From contig PFUQ01000064.1 in assembly GCA_002790175.1 (NCBI GenBank), forward strand, positions 1-6,801: 6,801 nt of DNA, given 5' to 3'. The notes under the pieces were generated by a model, which ran no database searches, was not told where the DNA came from, and saw only the letters and a list, made by a program, of their open reading frames with translations. Source of the stretch: Flavobacteriales bacterium CG_4_9_14_3_um_filter_32_8. Lineage in GTDB: Bacteria > Bacteroidota > Bacteroidia > Flavobacteriales_E > Vicingaceae. Shown in pieces: positions 1 to 6,601 of this stretch. Both the position numbers and the translations under genes were made by a program. Within the stretch, counting starts at the first letter, position 1; every line of letters starts with the position of its first letter.

Positions 1-581
1 AAATAGTTCATCAGATAGAACAGAACAATAGTATAGTTGATGAAAAATTGATAATAGTTAATGGAAAAGAAGAAATAGATGTTTTAGAAAAAGAATATTT
101 AAGTCAGGCGATTAGCAGTAGTATATTATTAGAAGCTGATGAAATAATAATAAATCCAAAAGTTGCAGTTGAAAAAGTTGCAGAGCAAGAAATTAGTTTA
201 TTTGATGGAACAACTGAACATACTTTTTTAGATTGGTTAAAACATTTTAGTGGAGAAGAATCCCGAAAATTTTCTGGAAATAAAAATAACCCACCCACTG
301 TAAATAAAAGAGAAATTAATCAAGACATCATTACTAGATTTATTCAAGAAGATCCAAGGATTGAGCCTAAAAAAACAAAGTTTTATTCACCTACCAATAT
401 GGCACGTTTAAGTGTTACCGATTCAGGATTTGTAAGTGAAACTTTAGCATTAATTCATGTCGATCAGGGTAATTTCCAAGAGGCAATCAACACTTATGAA
501 AAATTATCTTTGAAAAATCCAAAAAAAAGAAGTTATTTTGCAGACCAAATTAAAATTTTAAAATTAAAACTTAAACAATGA
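1..581 (+). CDS. C-terminal part of a TPR-tail protein upstream of secG (5' end outside window)
   Basis: The reading frame is open from the left edge (codons from position 3: I-V-H-Q-I-E-Q...), so the start lies outside the window and the TTG at 48 is an internal Leu codon. The visible part is about 192 residues. Most of it is acidic, Lys-rich and low in complexity, without a membrane segment, and includes a HTFLDWLKHF stretch. The last ~50 residues form one TPR-like helical pair (SETLALIHVDQGNFQEAINT) followed by a LKNPKKRSYFADQIK tail. From memory, this tail (L..YPEKS.FFADQI) is typical of a Bacteroidota protein encoded just before SecG. Its biochemical role is unknown; TPRs usually mediate protein contacts. 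The TGA stop overlaps the secG ATG as ATGA (578-581), which implies one transcript and translational coupling. I am confident that it is a real, 5'-truncated gene and less sure of the family name. Confidence 0.85.
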   Translation, partial: IVHQIEQNNSIVDEKLIIVNGKEEIDVLEKEYLSQAISSSILLEADEIIINPKVAVEKVAEQEISLFDGTTEHTFLDWLKHFSGEESRKFSGNKNNPPTVNKREINQDIITRFIQEDPRIEPKKTKFYSPTNMARLSVTDSGFVSETLALIHVDQGNFQEAINTYEKLSLKNPKKRSYFADQIKILKLKLKQ

Positions 582-934
582 TATATTTAATTTCCGTATT
601 GGTAATAATAGTTTGTGTATTACTCGTTCTTATTGTATTAATACAAAATCCAAAAGGTGGTTTAACCGCTGCATTCTCCACTAATAATCAAGTAATGGGG
701 GTTAGAAAAACAACAGATTTTTTAGAGAAAGCAACATGGACAATGGGAATTGCATTGGTTGTATTAAGTATTGCTTCTTCAGCATTTAACACTTCATCAA
801 CAACAGTGGATGAAGAAATAGAAGCACAATCAAAAATGACTGAACAGATTGATGCAAAGGCATTGCCTTCTGCACCTATTAATAATGGCGTACCACTTCC
901 TGATAATGGAACACCAACTCCAGAAGATAAATAA
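578..934 (+). CDS. secG: Preprotein translocase subunit SecG
   Basis: This is the small accessory subunit of the SecYEG channel in the inner membrane, where it assists SecA-driven export. The 118-residue product has the expected two-helix layout: a hydrophobic segment at about residues 2-22, the conserved cytoplasmic loop with IQNPKGG (22-28) and KTTDFLEKATW (44-54), and a second hydrophobic segment at about 55-70. A polar, acidic, Pro-rich tail of about 45 residues follows. Long polar tails of this kind are common in Bacteroidota SecG and are not needed for the core fold. The ATG overlaps the stop of the upstream TPR-tail gene by ATGA, and no SD sequence is evident, so translation is probably coupled. 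A strong terminator follows 23 bases after the stop, which separates this gene from groES. Confidence 0.95.
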   Translation: MIYLISVLVIIVCVLLVLIVLIQNPKGGLTAAFSTNNQVMGVRKTTDFLEKATWTMGIALVVLSIASSAFNTSSTTVDEEIEAQSKMTEQIDAKALPSAPINNGVPLPDNGTPTPEDK

Positions 935-957
935 AAAAAATACGCTAAAAGCGAGTG

Positions 958-997
958 AAAAAGTGTCAGCTAAATAGATGAAGTTGACACTTTTTTT
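958..997 (+). terminator. Rho-independent terminator after secG
   Basis: AAAAAGTGTCA (958-968) pairs perfectly with TGACACTTTTT (985-995). A G-T and a C-G pair can extend the stem inward (969-970 with 983-984), leaving a 12-base loop. A run of seven T (991-997) follows. It ends the TPR-tail/secG transcript and means groESL is transcribed from its own promoter. Confidence 0.88.
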
Positions 998-1018
998 GTT
1001 TAAATCAGAAAAATTGTC

Positions 1019-1034
1019 TTACAAAATCTTGTAA
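1019..1034. promoter_or_regulatory. Interrupted palindrome upstream of groES (candidate operator)
   Basis: TTACAA (1019-1024) and TTGTAA (1029-1034) are perfect inverted 6-bp arms around the spacer AATC. The site lies 71 bases before the groES start codon in the only regulatory space of the chaperonin operon. It does not match the CIRCE operator. A role as a transcription-factor site is inference; AT-rich DNA produces such palindromes by chance fairly often. Confidence 0.3.
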
Positions 1035-1053
1035 TGTGCAAATGGCATAAATT

Positions 1054-1084
1054 ATGACACTACCGAATGCGAAAATTAAGTTTC
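1054..1084 (+). promoter_or_regulatory. Possible groESL promoter (weak match)
   Basis: TAAGTTTC at 1077-1084 matches five of the six fixed positions of the Bacteroidota -7 box TAnnTTTG. An ATG at 1054-1056, a two-of-three match to the -33 TTG, lies 20 bases upstream, within the usual spacing. Transcription would start near 1091 and leave a short leader before the ATG at 1105. A poorer alternative is TAAATTAT at 1048-1055. The presence of a promoter here is demanded by the terminator upstream, but its exact position is uncertain. Confidence 0.3.
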
Positions 1085-1104
1085 ACTAAAAAAATATAAA
1101 CATT

Positions 1105-1380
1105 ATGGCAATAAAAATTAAACCATTAGCAGACAGAGTACTAGTTGAAGCTGCAATGGCTGAAGAAAAAACCGCAGGAGGAATTATTATTCCTGATACA
1201 GCTAAAGAGAAACCACAAAGAGGAAGAATTATTGCAGTAGGAAAAGGAAAACCAGACGAACCGATGACGGTTAAAGTTGGTGATGCAGTGCTTTATGGAA
1301 AATACGCTGGAACAGAAATTACCATCGAAGGAAAAGATTACTTAATCATGAGAGAAGCGGATATTTTCGCAATTATTTAA
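1105..1380 (+). CDS. groES: Co-chaperonin GroES
   Basis: GroES is the heptameric lid that caps GroEL and encloses substrate proteins for ATP-dependent folding in the cytoplasm. The product has 91 residues, close to the family norm of 94-97. The N-terminal strand IKPLADRVLVE (4-14) is followed by the mobile loop (about 16-33) with GG-III (25-29), the hydrophobic tripeptide that docks on GroEL apical domains. RGRIIAVGKGK (39-49) leads into a short roof hairpin. The C-terminal half carries VKVGDAVLYGKYAGTEI (56-72) and ends DIFAII. The ATG at 1105 starts exactly at the conserved N-terminus. The gene is followed after 20 bases by groEL, in the standard operon order. Confidence 0.97.
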   Translation: MAIKIKPLADRVLVEAAMAEEKTAGGIIIPDTAKEKPQRGRIIAVGKGKPDEPMTVKVGDAVLYGKYAGTEITIEGKDYLIMREADIFAII

Positions 1381-1400
1381 ACAATTAAAAACTTAAGAAA

Positions 1401-3041
1401 ATGGCAAAAGATATAAAATTTGATTTAGAAGCCAGAGATGGACTAAAAAGAGGAGTTGATAAGTTAGCAAACGCAGTTAAGGTAACATTAGGACCAAAAG
1501 GTAGAAACGTCATTATTGATAAAAAATTTGGAGCACCACACGTTACTAAAGATGGTGTTTCAGTTGCAAAAGAAATAGAATTAAAAGACCCTATTGAAAA
1601 TATGGGAGCTCAAATGGTTAAAGAAGTAGCTAGCAAAACAGCAGATGATGCAGGCGATGGAACTACAACAGCAACTATCTTGGCTCAATCTATTGTTTTA
1701 ACAGGATTAAAAAATGTGGCTTCAGGTGCCAATCCAATGGATTTAAAAAGAGGGATTGATAAAGCTGTTACAGCAGTTACAGCTGAGCTTAAAAAAATAT
1801 CAAAAAGTGTTGGAAACGATAACGAAAAAATAAAACAAGTAGCTACAGTATCTTCAAATAATGATGAAACCATTGGTAAGTTAATTGCTGAAGCAATGGC
1901 TAAAGTTAAAACTGAAGGTGTTATTACTGTTGAGGAAGCAAAAGGAACAGAAACAACTGTTGATATAGTTGAAGGAATGCAGTTTGATCGAGGTTATTTG
2001 TCTCCTTATTTTGTTACCAATGCAGAGAAGATGATTGTTGAAATGGAAAATCCTTACATTTTAGTGTATGATAAAAAAATATCAAACATGAAGGATTTAT
2101 TACCAGTATTAGAGCCAGTTGCTCAATCTGGAAGACCATTATTAATTATTGCAGAAGATGTTGATGGCGAAGCATTGGCAACCTTAGTAGTTAATAAATT
2201 AAGAGGTGGGCTAAAAATTGCAACAGTAAAAGCTCCTGGTTTTGGAGATAGAAGAAAAGCAATGTTGGAAGACATCTCCATACTAACTGCAGGAACTTTA
2301 ATCTCAGAAGAACAAGGTTTTAAATTAGAGAATGCTACATTAGCAATGTTAGGAACTGCCGAAAAAATTACCATTGATAAAGACAATACAACAATTGTTA
2401 ATGGCTCAGGTAAAAAAGCTGATATTAAAGCTAGAATTGGACAAATAAAAGCTCAAATAGAGTCAACTACTTCTGATTACGATAAAGAAAAGTTACAAGA
2501 GAGATTAGCAAAATTGGCTGGTGGTGTCGCTGTTCTTTATGTTGGTGCTACTACCGAAGTAGAAATGAAAGAGAAAAAAGATAGAGTTGAAGATGCTTTA
2601 GCAGCTACAAGAGCAGCTGTTGAAGAAGGAATTATTCCAGGTGGTGGAGTCGCTTTAATTAGAGCAGAAAAAGCACTGAATGGTTTAAAAGGGCTGAATG
2701 ATGATGAAAACACTGGAATTGCTATTGTTAGAAGAGCTTTAGAAGAACCTTTGCGACAAATAGTTATTAATGCTGGAGGCGAAGGTGCTGTAGTTGTTCA
2801 AAAAGTAAGAGAAGGTAAGGATGATTTTGGTTATAATGCTAGAACTGATGAATATACCAATATGTACAAAGCTGGAATTATCGACCCAACTAAAGTAACA
2901 AGAATTGCATTAGAAAATGCTGCATCTATTGCTGCATTATTGTTGACAACAGAATGTGTTATTACTGATGAACCGGCAGAAGAAGGTGCTGGCATGCCTA
3001 ATATGGGTGGAATGGGCGGAGGAATGCCCGGGATGATGTAA
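1401..3041 (+). CDS. groEL: Chaperonin GroEL (Hsp60)
   Basis: GroEL is the double-ring ATP-driven folding chamber of the cytoplasm and the partner of GroES, encoded 20 bases upstream. The product has 546 residues, a full-length family member. The equatorial ATP site is intact: TLGPKGRNV (29-37), catalytic-pocket Asp51 (E. coli D52), DAGDGTTT (83-90, Asp86 = E. coli D87) and Asp398 in RVEDAL. Further landmarks are AGIID with Asp495 and the chaperonin signature AAVEEGIIPGGG (405-416). The apical domain spans roughly 190-370. The C-terminus is the usual Gly-Met-rich flexible tail (from about 531), which lines the cavity. Nothing is missing and there is no sign of a second or divergent copy in the window. 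No CIRCE element precedes the operon, so HrcA control is not supported here. Confidence 0.98.
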   Translation: MAKDIKFDLEARDGLKRGVDKLANAVKVTLGPKGRNVIIDKKFGAPHVTKDGVSVAKEIELKDPIENMGAQMVKEVASKTADDAGDGTTTATILAQSIVLTGLKNVASGANPMDLKRGIDKAVTAVTAELKKISKSVGNDNEKIKQVATVSSNNDETIGKLIAEAMAKVKTEGVITVEEAKGTETTVDIVEGMQFDRGYLSPYFVTNAEKMIVEMENPYILVYDKKISNMKDLLPVLEPVAQSGRPLLIIAEDVDGEALATLVVNKLRGGLKIATVKAPGFGDRRKAMLEDISILTAGTLISEEQGFKLENATLAMLGTAEKITIDKDNTTIVNGSGKKADIKARIGQIKAQIESTTSDYDKEKLQERLAKLAGGVAVLYVGATTEVEMKEKKDRVEDALAATRAAVEEGIIPGGGVALIRAEKALNGLKGLNDDENTGIAIVRRALEEPLRQIVINAGGEGAVVVQKVREGKDDFGYNARTDEYTNMYKAGIIDPTKVTRIALENAASIAALLLTTECVITDEPAEEGAGMPNMGGMGGGMPGMM

Positions 3042-3060
3042 TCATGAGTAAATAATTTCG

Positions 3061-3091
3061 AAGCCCCGATGATACTTGTCGGGGCTTTTTT
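3061..3091 (+). terminator. Rho-independent terminator after groEL
   Basis: AAGCCCCGA (3061-3069) pairs perfectly with TCGGGGCTT (3079-3087) around a 9-base loop, giving a GC-rich stem. The T run continues to 3091. It lies 19 bases after the groEL stop and only about 20 bases before the next gene. Confidence 0.93.
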
Positions 3092-3112
3092 ACTTTTACA
3101 AAAAAAACATAG

Positions 3113-3775
3113 TTGAATAACTTTCAGAAATACCTTAGTTACTTTTATCGAATTGTTGTAGAAAAAACTACGAGTGCTTATAATCCTGGATTAATTGTAG
3201 CCATACAAGATGGTAAGTATGTGTTAAATTCTAAAAATGCCAATTACTCTTTTGCCAGTTTACACCGTGTTTTTCAGCAAGCTTTAGCAAAAATTGAATG
3301 GTCAAAAAAGAGCATTAACTCTGTGTTGGTTTTGGGTTGTGGTGCAGGTAGTATTCCTGCTATCATCTATAACGAGTTAAATCTTAAGCCGAAAATTGAT
3401 GCCATAGAAATTGATGAAAAAGTGATTGAATTAGGGAATAAGTATTTTGGATTGGGACAATATCCCAATTTAAATATAATCATAACAGATGCTTCCAATT
3501 TTGTGAAAACAACGAACAAAAAGTACGATTTAATTTTAGTTGATTTGTTTAAAGGAATTAACGTTCCTGATAAATTTTTAGCTCCACCATTTTTTGAACT
3601 ACTTAAAAATTTAGTAACTAATGATGGAGAAATTCTCATCAATTTTGTTGCCTATAATTATGAAACTAAACAACAAGAGAAAGAAATCGGAGAAAAATTA
3701 ATAAAGATTTTTCCGACTCATACCAAAGTTTACCAATTTGAATATATGAACAGAATCTTTCACTTGAAGAAATAA
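3113..3775 (+). CDS. Spermidine-synthase-like SAM-dependent methyltransferase fold protein
   Basis: The 220-residue protein has a Rossmann methyltransferase fold of the spermidine/spermine synthase type. VLVLGCGAGSIPA (71-83) is the SAM-binding Gly loop (motif I). AIEIDEKVIELG (97-108) supplies the acidic residue for the ribose (Glu99/Asp101). ITDASNF (124-130) and YDLILVDLFKG (138-148) are the next two strand ends. True spermidine synthases have a DSSDP-type active site after this strand and an N-terminal beta domain; here the strand reads VDLF and the N-terminal part is short, so aminopropyl transfer is not supported. The substrate is unknown. The start is unusual: an in-frame TAG (3110-3112) sits directly before the TTG at 3113, and the next in-frame ATG is far inside the fold, so TTG is the best start. 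The gene converges on the exported protein gene downstream. Confidence 0.82.
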   Translation: MNNFQKYLSYFYRIVVEKTTSAYNPGLIVAIQDGKYVLNSKNANYSFASLHRVFQQALAKIEWSKKSINSVLVLGCGAGSIPAIIYNELNLKPKIDAIEIDEKVIELGNKYFGLGQYPNLNIIITDASNFVKTTNKKYDLILVDLFKGINVPDKFLAPPFFELLKNLVTNDGEILINFVAYNYETKQQEKEIGEKLIKIFPTHTKVYQFEYMNRIFHLKK

Positions 3776-3776
3776 A

Positions 3777-3804
3777 AAAAGGCTTTGAATTTTCAAAGCC
3801 TTTT
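3777..3804. terminator. Bidirectional terminator between convergent genes
   Basis: AAAAGGCTTTGA (3777-3788) pairs perfectly with TCAAAGCCTTTT (3793-3804) around a 4-base loop. A run of A on the left and of T on the right gives a U tract on both strands. It starts two bases after the methyltransferase stop and lies 20 bases beyond the stop of the minus-strand gene, so it can serve both. Confidence 0.9.
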
Positions 3805-3824
3805 AATAAATAGTGTTTGAATTT

Positions 3825-4280
3825 CTATAAATCAAAATCTGGGTCTGCTGCTTTTACGTAAGCTTTTTTCTTAGGTTTAATATTTTTCACAAACAAAACT
3901 GTTATTAATTCATCATCAATGGTAACCATTGTTCTACTCATGCCACCTTCAATAGTAATTTCTTCATCAGGATATCTGAGTTTTTTATTAATTTTTTCGT
4001 AGGTAGCATCTTCAAACTTTAAATACATTTCGTAGGTATTAATTTTACCTTGTTGCACTTTTACTTTTCCATAAAAACAATCAGCCATACTTCCTTTTCT
4101 AAAGGTAATGATTACATCATCGTAAATGCCATTTTCAACAGGAGTTGCTCCTCTTTTTTCAAAAACTTGTGCATATTTTTGGTGGCAGTCAACTTTAGTA
4201 TTATCAATTTTAGTTTGGGCTTGAATTGAACGAATTGTAATTAATAATACACTAAATAATAAAAATTTTTTCATGGTCAT
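3825..4280 (-). CDS. Exported protein of unknown function
   Basis: I do not recognise a named family; short proteins of this style occur in Bacteroidota genomes. The 151-residue product begins with a classical Sec signal peptide: basic MTMKKF, a hydrophobic core to about residue 16, and a likely cut after Ala21 (SIQA|QTK). No lipobox Cys is present, so it is probably periplasmic or surface-released rather than a lipoprotein. The mature part has two Cys (32 in VDCHQKYAQVFEKRG, 68 in GSMADCFYGK) that could form a disulfide, a beta-rich middle, and a basic KNIKPKKKAYVK stretch near the acidic end DPDFDL. Two starts are possible, ATG at 4278-4280 or ATG at 4272-4274; the second gives the tidier MKKFLLFS signal. 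It is divergent from gmhA and convergent with the methyltransferase gene, so it is probably transcribed alone. Confidence 0.8.
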   Translation of the reverse strand: MTMKKFLLFSVLLITIRSIQAQTKIDNTKVDCHQKYAQVFEKRGATPVENGIYDDVIITFRKGSMADCFYGKVKVQQGKINTYEMYLKFEDATYEKINKKLRYPDEEITIEGGMSRTMVTIDDELITVLFVKNIKPKKKAYVKAADPDFDL

Positions 4281-4324
4281 TGTCTAATATTTGTTATAAA
4301 AGTAAATATACTTTATTTATTATC

Positions 4325-4332
4325 TAAATTTG
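4325..4332 (+). promoter_or_regulatory. Candidate -7 box upstream of gmhA
   Basis: TAAATTTG is an exact match to the Bacteroidota -7 consensus TAnnTTTG and sits 37 bases before the gmhA ATG in the divergent intergenic region. No convincing -33 TTG is found at the usual spacing; the nearest TTTG (4290-4293) is too far. In DNA this AT-rich a few such matches are expected by chance. Confidence 0.4.
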
Positions 4333-4369
4333 ATTGTTAAAATTATATATTTTAATAGAATAAAAAAAT

Positions 4370-4942
4370 ATGAGTTTAGAACTAATCAAAAATAATTTTT
4401 TAGAGGCAGAACAAATCTTAGACCAATTTGTTAATGATGAGGGTAACTTTAAAAAAATTGAGGCTGCAGGTAAAATTTTAGTAGCTGCAATAAATAAGGG
4501 TGGAAAGATTATTTCGTGTGGTAATGGAGGCTCCATGTGTGATGCCATGCATTTTGCCGAAGAATTAACAGGAAAATTTAGAGAAAATCGTAAAGCAATA
4601 CCTGCACTTGCTATCTCGGATGTTTCGCATTTAAGTTGTGTTGCTAATGATTATGGTTATGATTTCGTTTTTTCTCGTTACATTGAAGCATTGGGTAAAA
4701 AAGAAGATGTTTTATTAGCAATTAGCACGAGTGGAAACTCCATCAACATTTTAAAAGCAGTTGATACTGCTCATGAAAAAGGAATGTTGGTGATAGGTTT
4801 AACGGGAAAAACAGGAGGAAAATTGGCAGATAAATGTACTATAGAAATTAGAGCACCTTTTTCTGAATATGCCGATAGAGCTCAAGAAATTCACATCAAA
4901 ATAATTCATTCATTAATTCATTACATCGAAGAAAATGTGTAG
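4370..4942 (+). CDS. gmhA: Phosphoheptose isomerase (sedoheptulose 7-phosphate isomerase)
   Basis: GmhA converts sedoheptulose 7-phosphate to D-glycero-D-manno-heptose 7-phosphate, the first step toward ADP-heptose for the LPS inner core, in the cytoplasm. The product has 190 residues, close to the usual 192, and resembles E. coli GmhA as I recall it over its whole length. It has a single SIS domain: SCGNGGS (49-55) and STSGNS (119-124) are the phosphate-binding loops. The catalytic and zinc residues of the E. coli enzyme are at the same numbers: His61 and Glu65 in HFAEELTG, Gln172 and His180 in the C-terminal helix. DiaA, a SIS paralogue, lacks this full set, so GmhA is the better name. No other heptose gene is adjacent in the window. 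The stop codon lies inside the start of a short tandem repeat. Confidence 0.95.
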   Translation: MSLELIKNNFLEAEQILDQFVNDEGNFKKIEAAGKILVAAINKGGKIISCGNGGSMCDAMHFAEELTGKFRENRKAIPALAISDVSHLSCVANDYGYDFVFSRYIEALGKKEDVLLAISTSGNSINILKAVDTAHEKGMLVIGLTGKTGGKLADKCTIEIRAPFSEYADRAQEIHIKIIHSLIHYIEENV

Positions 4943-4966
4943 ATGTGCAAATGTGAGGATGTGTGA
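4935..4966. repeat. Four-unit ATGTG octamer tandem array
   Basis: ATGTG occurs at 4935, 4943, 4951 and 4959, exactly 8 bases apart, with variable last three bases (TAG, CAA, AGG, TGA). A fifth unit ATGTGTAA stands alone at 5004-5011. The first unit encodes the last residues and stop codon of gmhA. Function unknown; short degenerate repeats of this style recur between genes in Bacteroidota genomes, as I recall. Confidence 0.75.
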
Positions 4967-4980
4967 ATTAATTAATGAGA

Positions 4981-5004
4981 AAACCTCAAACCTCAAACCT
5001 CAAA
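4981..5004. repeat. AAACCTC heptamer repeat (three copies plus AAA)
   Basis: The 7-base unit AAACCTC is perfectly repeated three times and followed by AAA. It lies 14 bases after the octamer array, with a 10-bp palindrome ATTAATTAAT (4967-4976) between them. CCTCA of the first copy (4984-4988) can pair with TGAGG (4954-4958) of the octamer array, though such a hairpin would be short. Confidence 0.8.
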
Positions 5005-5038
5005 TGTGTAACTTTCTAATCATTAATAACCAATACCT

Positions 5039-6577
5039 ATGCTGGTAAAAACTTTTGGAAGTGCGGTAATAGGAGTGGATGCTATTACGATTACTGTTGA
5101 AGTAAATGTGGATAGAGGCTTTAAGTTTTTTATGGTGGGTTTGCCAGATAATGCCGTAAAAGAAAGTCAACATCGAATAGAATCGGCTTTAAAAAATGTG
5201 GGCTATAAAATGCCCGGCAAAAAAATCGTTGTTAACATGGCTCCTGCCGATATTCGAAAAGAAGGCTCTGCTTACGATTTAACCATTGCCATCGGTATTT
5301 TATCTGCTTCAGGACAAATGAATGAAGAACATGTTGCTGAGTACATTATTATGGGAGAACTTTCGTTAGACGGAAGTTTGCAACCCATCAAAGGAGCCTT
5401 ACCCATTGCTATACAAGCACGAAAAGAAGGATTTAAAGGATTTGTTTTGCCCAAAGAAAATGCCAGAGAAGCTGCCATTGTTGATGGATTGGATGTTTAT
5501 GGTGTTAGTAACATCAAAGAAGTTATCGACTTTTTTAATAATGACATTACCTTAGAAAAAATTGAAATTGATACCCGAAAAGAATTTTACAAAAATTTAA
5601 ATAATGTTGATTTTGACTTTGAAGATGTGAAAGGTCAGGAAAATATTAAACGAGCATTGGAAATTGCAGCAGCAGGAGGTCATAATGTAATTTTAATTGG
5701 ACCACCTGGAGCTGGTAAAACGATGTTGGCAAAACGGTTACCAACTATTCTTCCTCCTTTATCTTTATTAGAAGCATTAGAAACCACCAAAATACATTCG
5801 GTAGGTGGTAAGTTGTCTAGCGAAACTTCTTTAATAAGTACTCGTCCTTTTAGAGCTCCACACCATACTATTTCTGATGTGGCGTTAGTTGGAGGTGGTG
5901 CATTTCCTCAGCCTGGTGAAATATCGTTGGCACACAATGGCGTTTTATTTTTAGATGAGCTACCAGAATTTAAAAGAACGGTTTTAGAGGTGCTCCGACA
6001 ACCATTGGAAGATAGAAGAATTTCTATTTCTAGAGCAAAATTTACGGTAGAATATCCAGCGAGTTTTATGTTGGTAGCTTCTATGAATCCTTGTCCTTGT
6101 GGATATTACAATCATCCCGAAAAAGATTGTGTTTGTTCGCCAGGAGTGGTACAAAAATATTTAAGCAAAATTTCAGGACCCTTGTTAGATCGAATCGATT
6201 TACATGTGGAAGTTACTCCAGTTTCGTTTAACGAATTGAGTAACATAAAAGTAGGTGAATCAAGCAATGATATTAGAGAGCGAGTAATTACAGCCCGAAA
6301 GATACAAGAAAAACGTTTTGAGAATACGGAAGGGGTTCATTCCAATGCACAAGTTTCGCCAAAAATGTTAAAAAAGATTTGCGAAATTGACCAAGCAGGA
6401 AAAGACTTGTTGAAAAAAGCAATGGATAAATTAGGACTTTCGGCAAGAGCTTACGACAGAATTTTAAAAGTTGCCCGCACCATTGCCGATTTAGAAGGAA
6501 CAGAAAATATACAAACCAACCATTTAGCAGAAGCCATCCAATACCGAAGTTTAGATAGAGAGGGTTGGGCGGGGTAG
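5039..6577 (+). CDS. comM: YifB/ComM family AAA+ ATPase (Mg-chelatase-like)
   Basis: The 512-residue product has the full-length three-part layout of the family. The N-terminal ChlI-like domain spans about residues 10-165, with VGLPDNAVKES (33-43) and GSAYDLTIAIGIL (76-88). The AAA+ module spans about 190-395: Walker A GPPGAGKT (221-228), Walker B VLFLDE (302-307) and the LLDRID arginine (Arg385). The C-terminal lid (about 405-505) carries the GLSARAYDRIL sensor-2 segment with Arg470. A four-Cys cluster CPC-x9-CVC (352-354, 364-366) is typical and may bind metal. Despite the Mg-chelatase label in many databases, ComM of transformable bacteria is a hexameric helicase that promotes branch migration during natural transformation. 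Whether this organism is competent cannot be told here. The ATG at 5039 starts at the conserved MLVKTFGSAVIG. Expression is either from the gmhA transcript through the repeat patch or from an unseen promoter. Confidence 0.95.
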   Translation: MLVKTFGSAVIGVDAITITVEVNVDRGFKFFMVGLPDNAVKESQHRIESALKNVGYKMPGKKIVVNMAPADIRKEGSAYDLTIAIGILSASGQMNEEHVAEYIIMGELSLDGSLQPIKGALPIAIQARKEGFKGFVLPKENAREAAIVDGLDVYGVSNIKEVIDFFNNDITLEKIEIDTRKEFYKNLNNVDFDFEDVKGQENIKRALEIAAAGGHNVILIGPPGAGKTMLAKRLPTILPPLSLLEALETTKIHSVGGKLSSETSLISTRPFRAPHHTISDVALVGGGAFPQPGEISLAHNGVLFLDELPEFKRTVLEVLRQPLEDRRISISRAKFTVEYPASFMLVASMNPCPCGYYNHPEKDCVCSPGVVQKYLSKISGPLLDRIDLHVEVTPVSFNELSNIKVGESSNDIRERVITARKIQEKRFENTEGVHSNAQVSPKMLKKICEIDQAGKDLLKKAMDKLGLSARAYDRILKVARTIADLEGTENIQTNHLAEAIQYRSLDREGWAG

Positions 6578-6583
6578 GTTTGA

Positions 6584-6601
6584 TTGTAAAAAGAAGCTAT
6601 C
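6584..6601. repeat. Imperfect 18-bp direct repeat, left copy
   Basis: The 18 bases from TTGTAAAAAG to GCTATC match positions 6761-6778 at 17 of 18 positions; the only difference is G at 6593 against A at 6770. It begins seven bases after the yifB stop and overlaps the left arm of the hairpin at 6591-6618. The two copies flank the metal-binding remnant. Confidence 0.6.

Noticed and set aside
48..50. TTG as the start of the first gene
   Set aside because: The frame is open upstream to the window edge with similar residue composition, so the codon is internal and the gene is truncated by the window.
943..953. Small hairpin CGCT-AAA-AGCG after secG
   Set aside because: It has a four-bp stem with a three-base loop and no following T run; the real terminator is the longer stem at 958-995.
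996..1104. CIRCE operator (TTAGCACTC-N9-GAGTGCTAA) before groES
   Set aside because: No match on either strand; the only inverted repeat present is TTACAA-N4-TTGTAA.
2123..2386. Antisense open frame within groEL
   Set aside because: It lies wholly inside a highly conserved coding gene and has no recognisable protein features; it is a frame shadow. The same applies to open frames at 3367-3642 and 5272-5478 on the minus strand.
4935..5011. CRISPR-like array
   Set aside because: Units are 7-8 bases with no spacers and no cas genes nearby.
6575..6582. TAGGTTTG as a -7 promoter box
   Set aside because: It matches TAnnTTTG but overlaps the yifB stop codon, has no -33 partner I can defend, and no rightward gene follows within the window.
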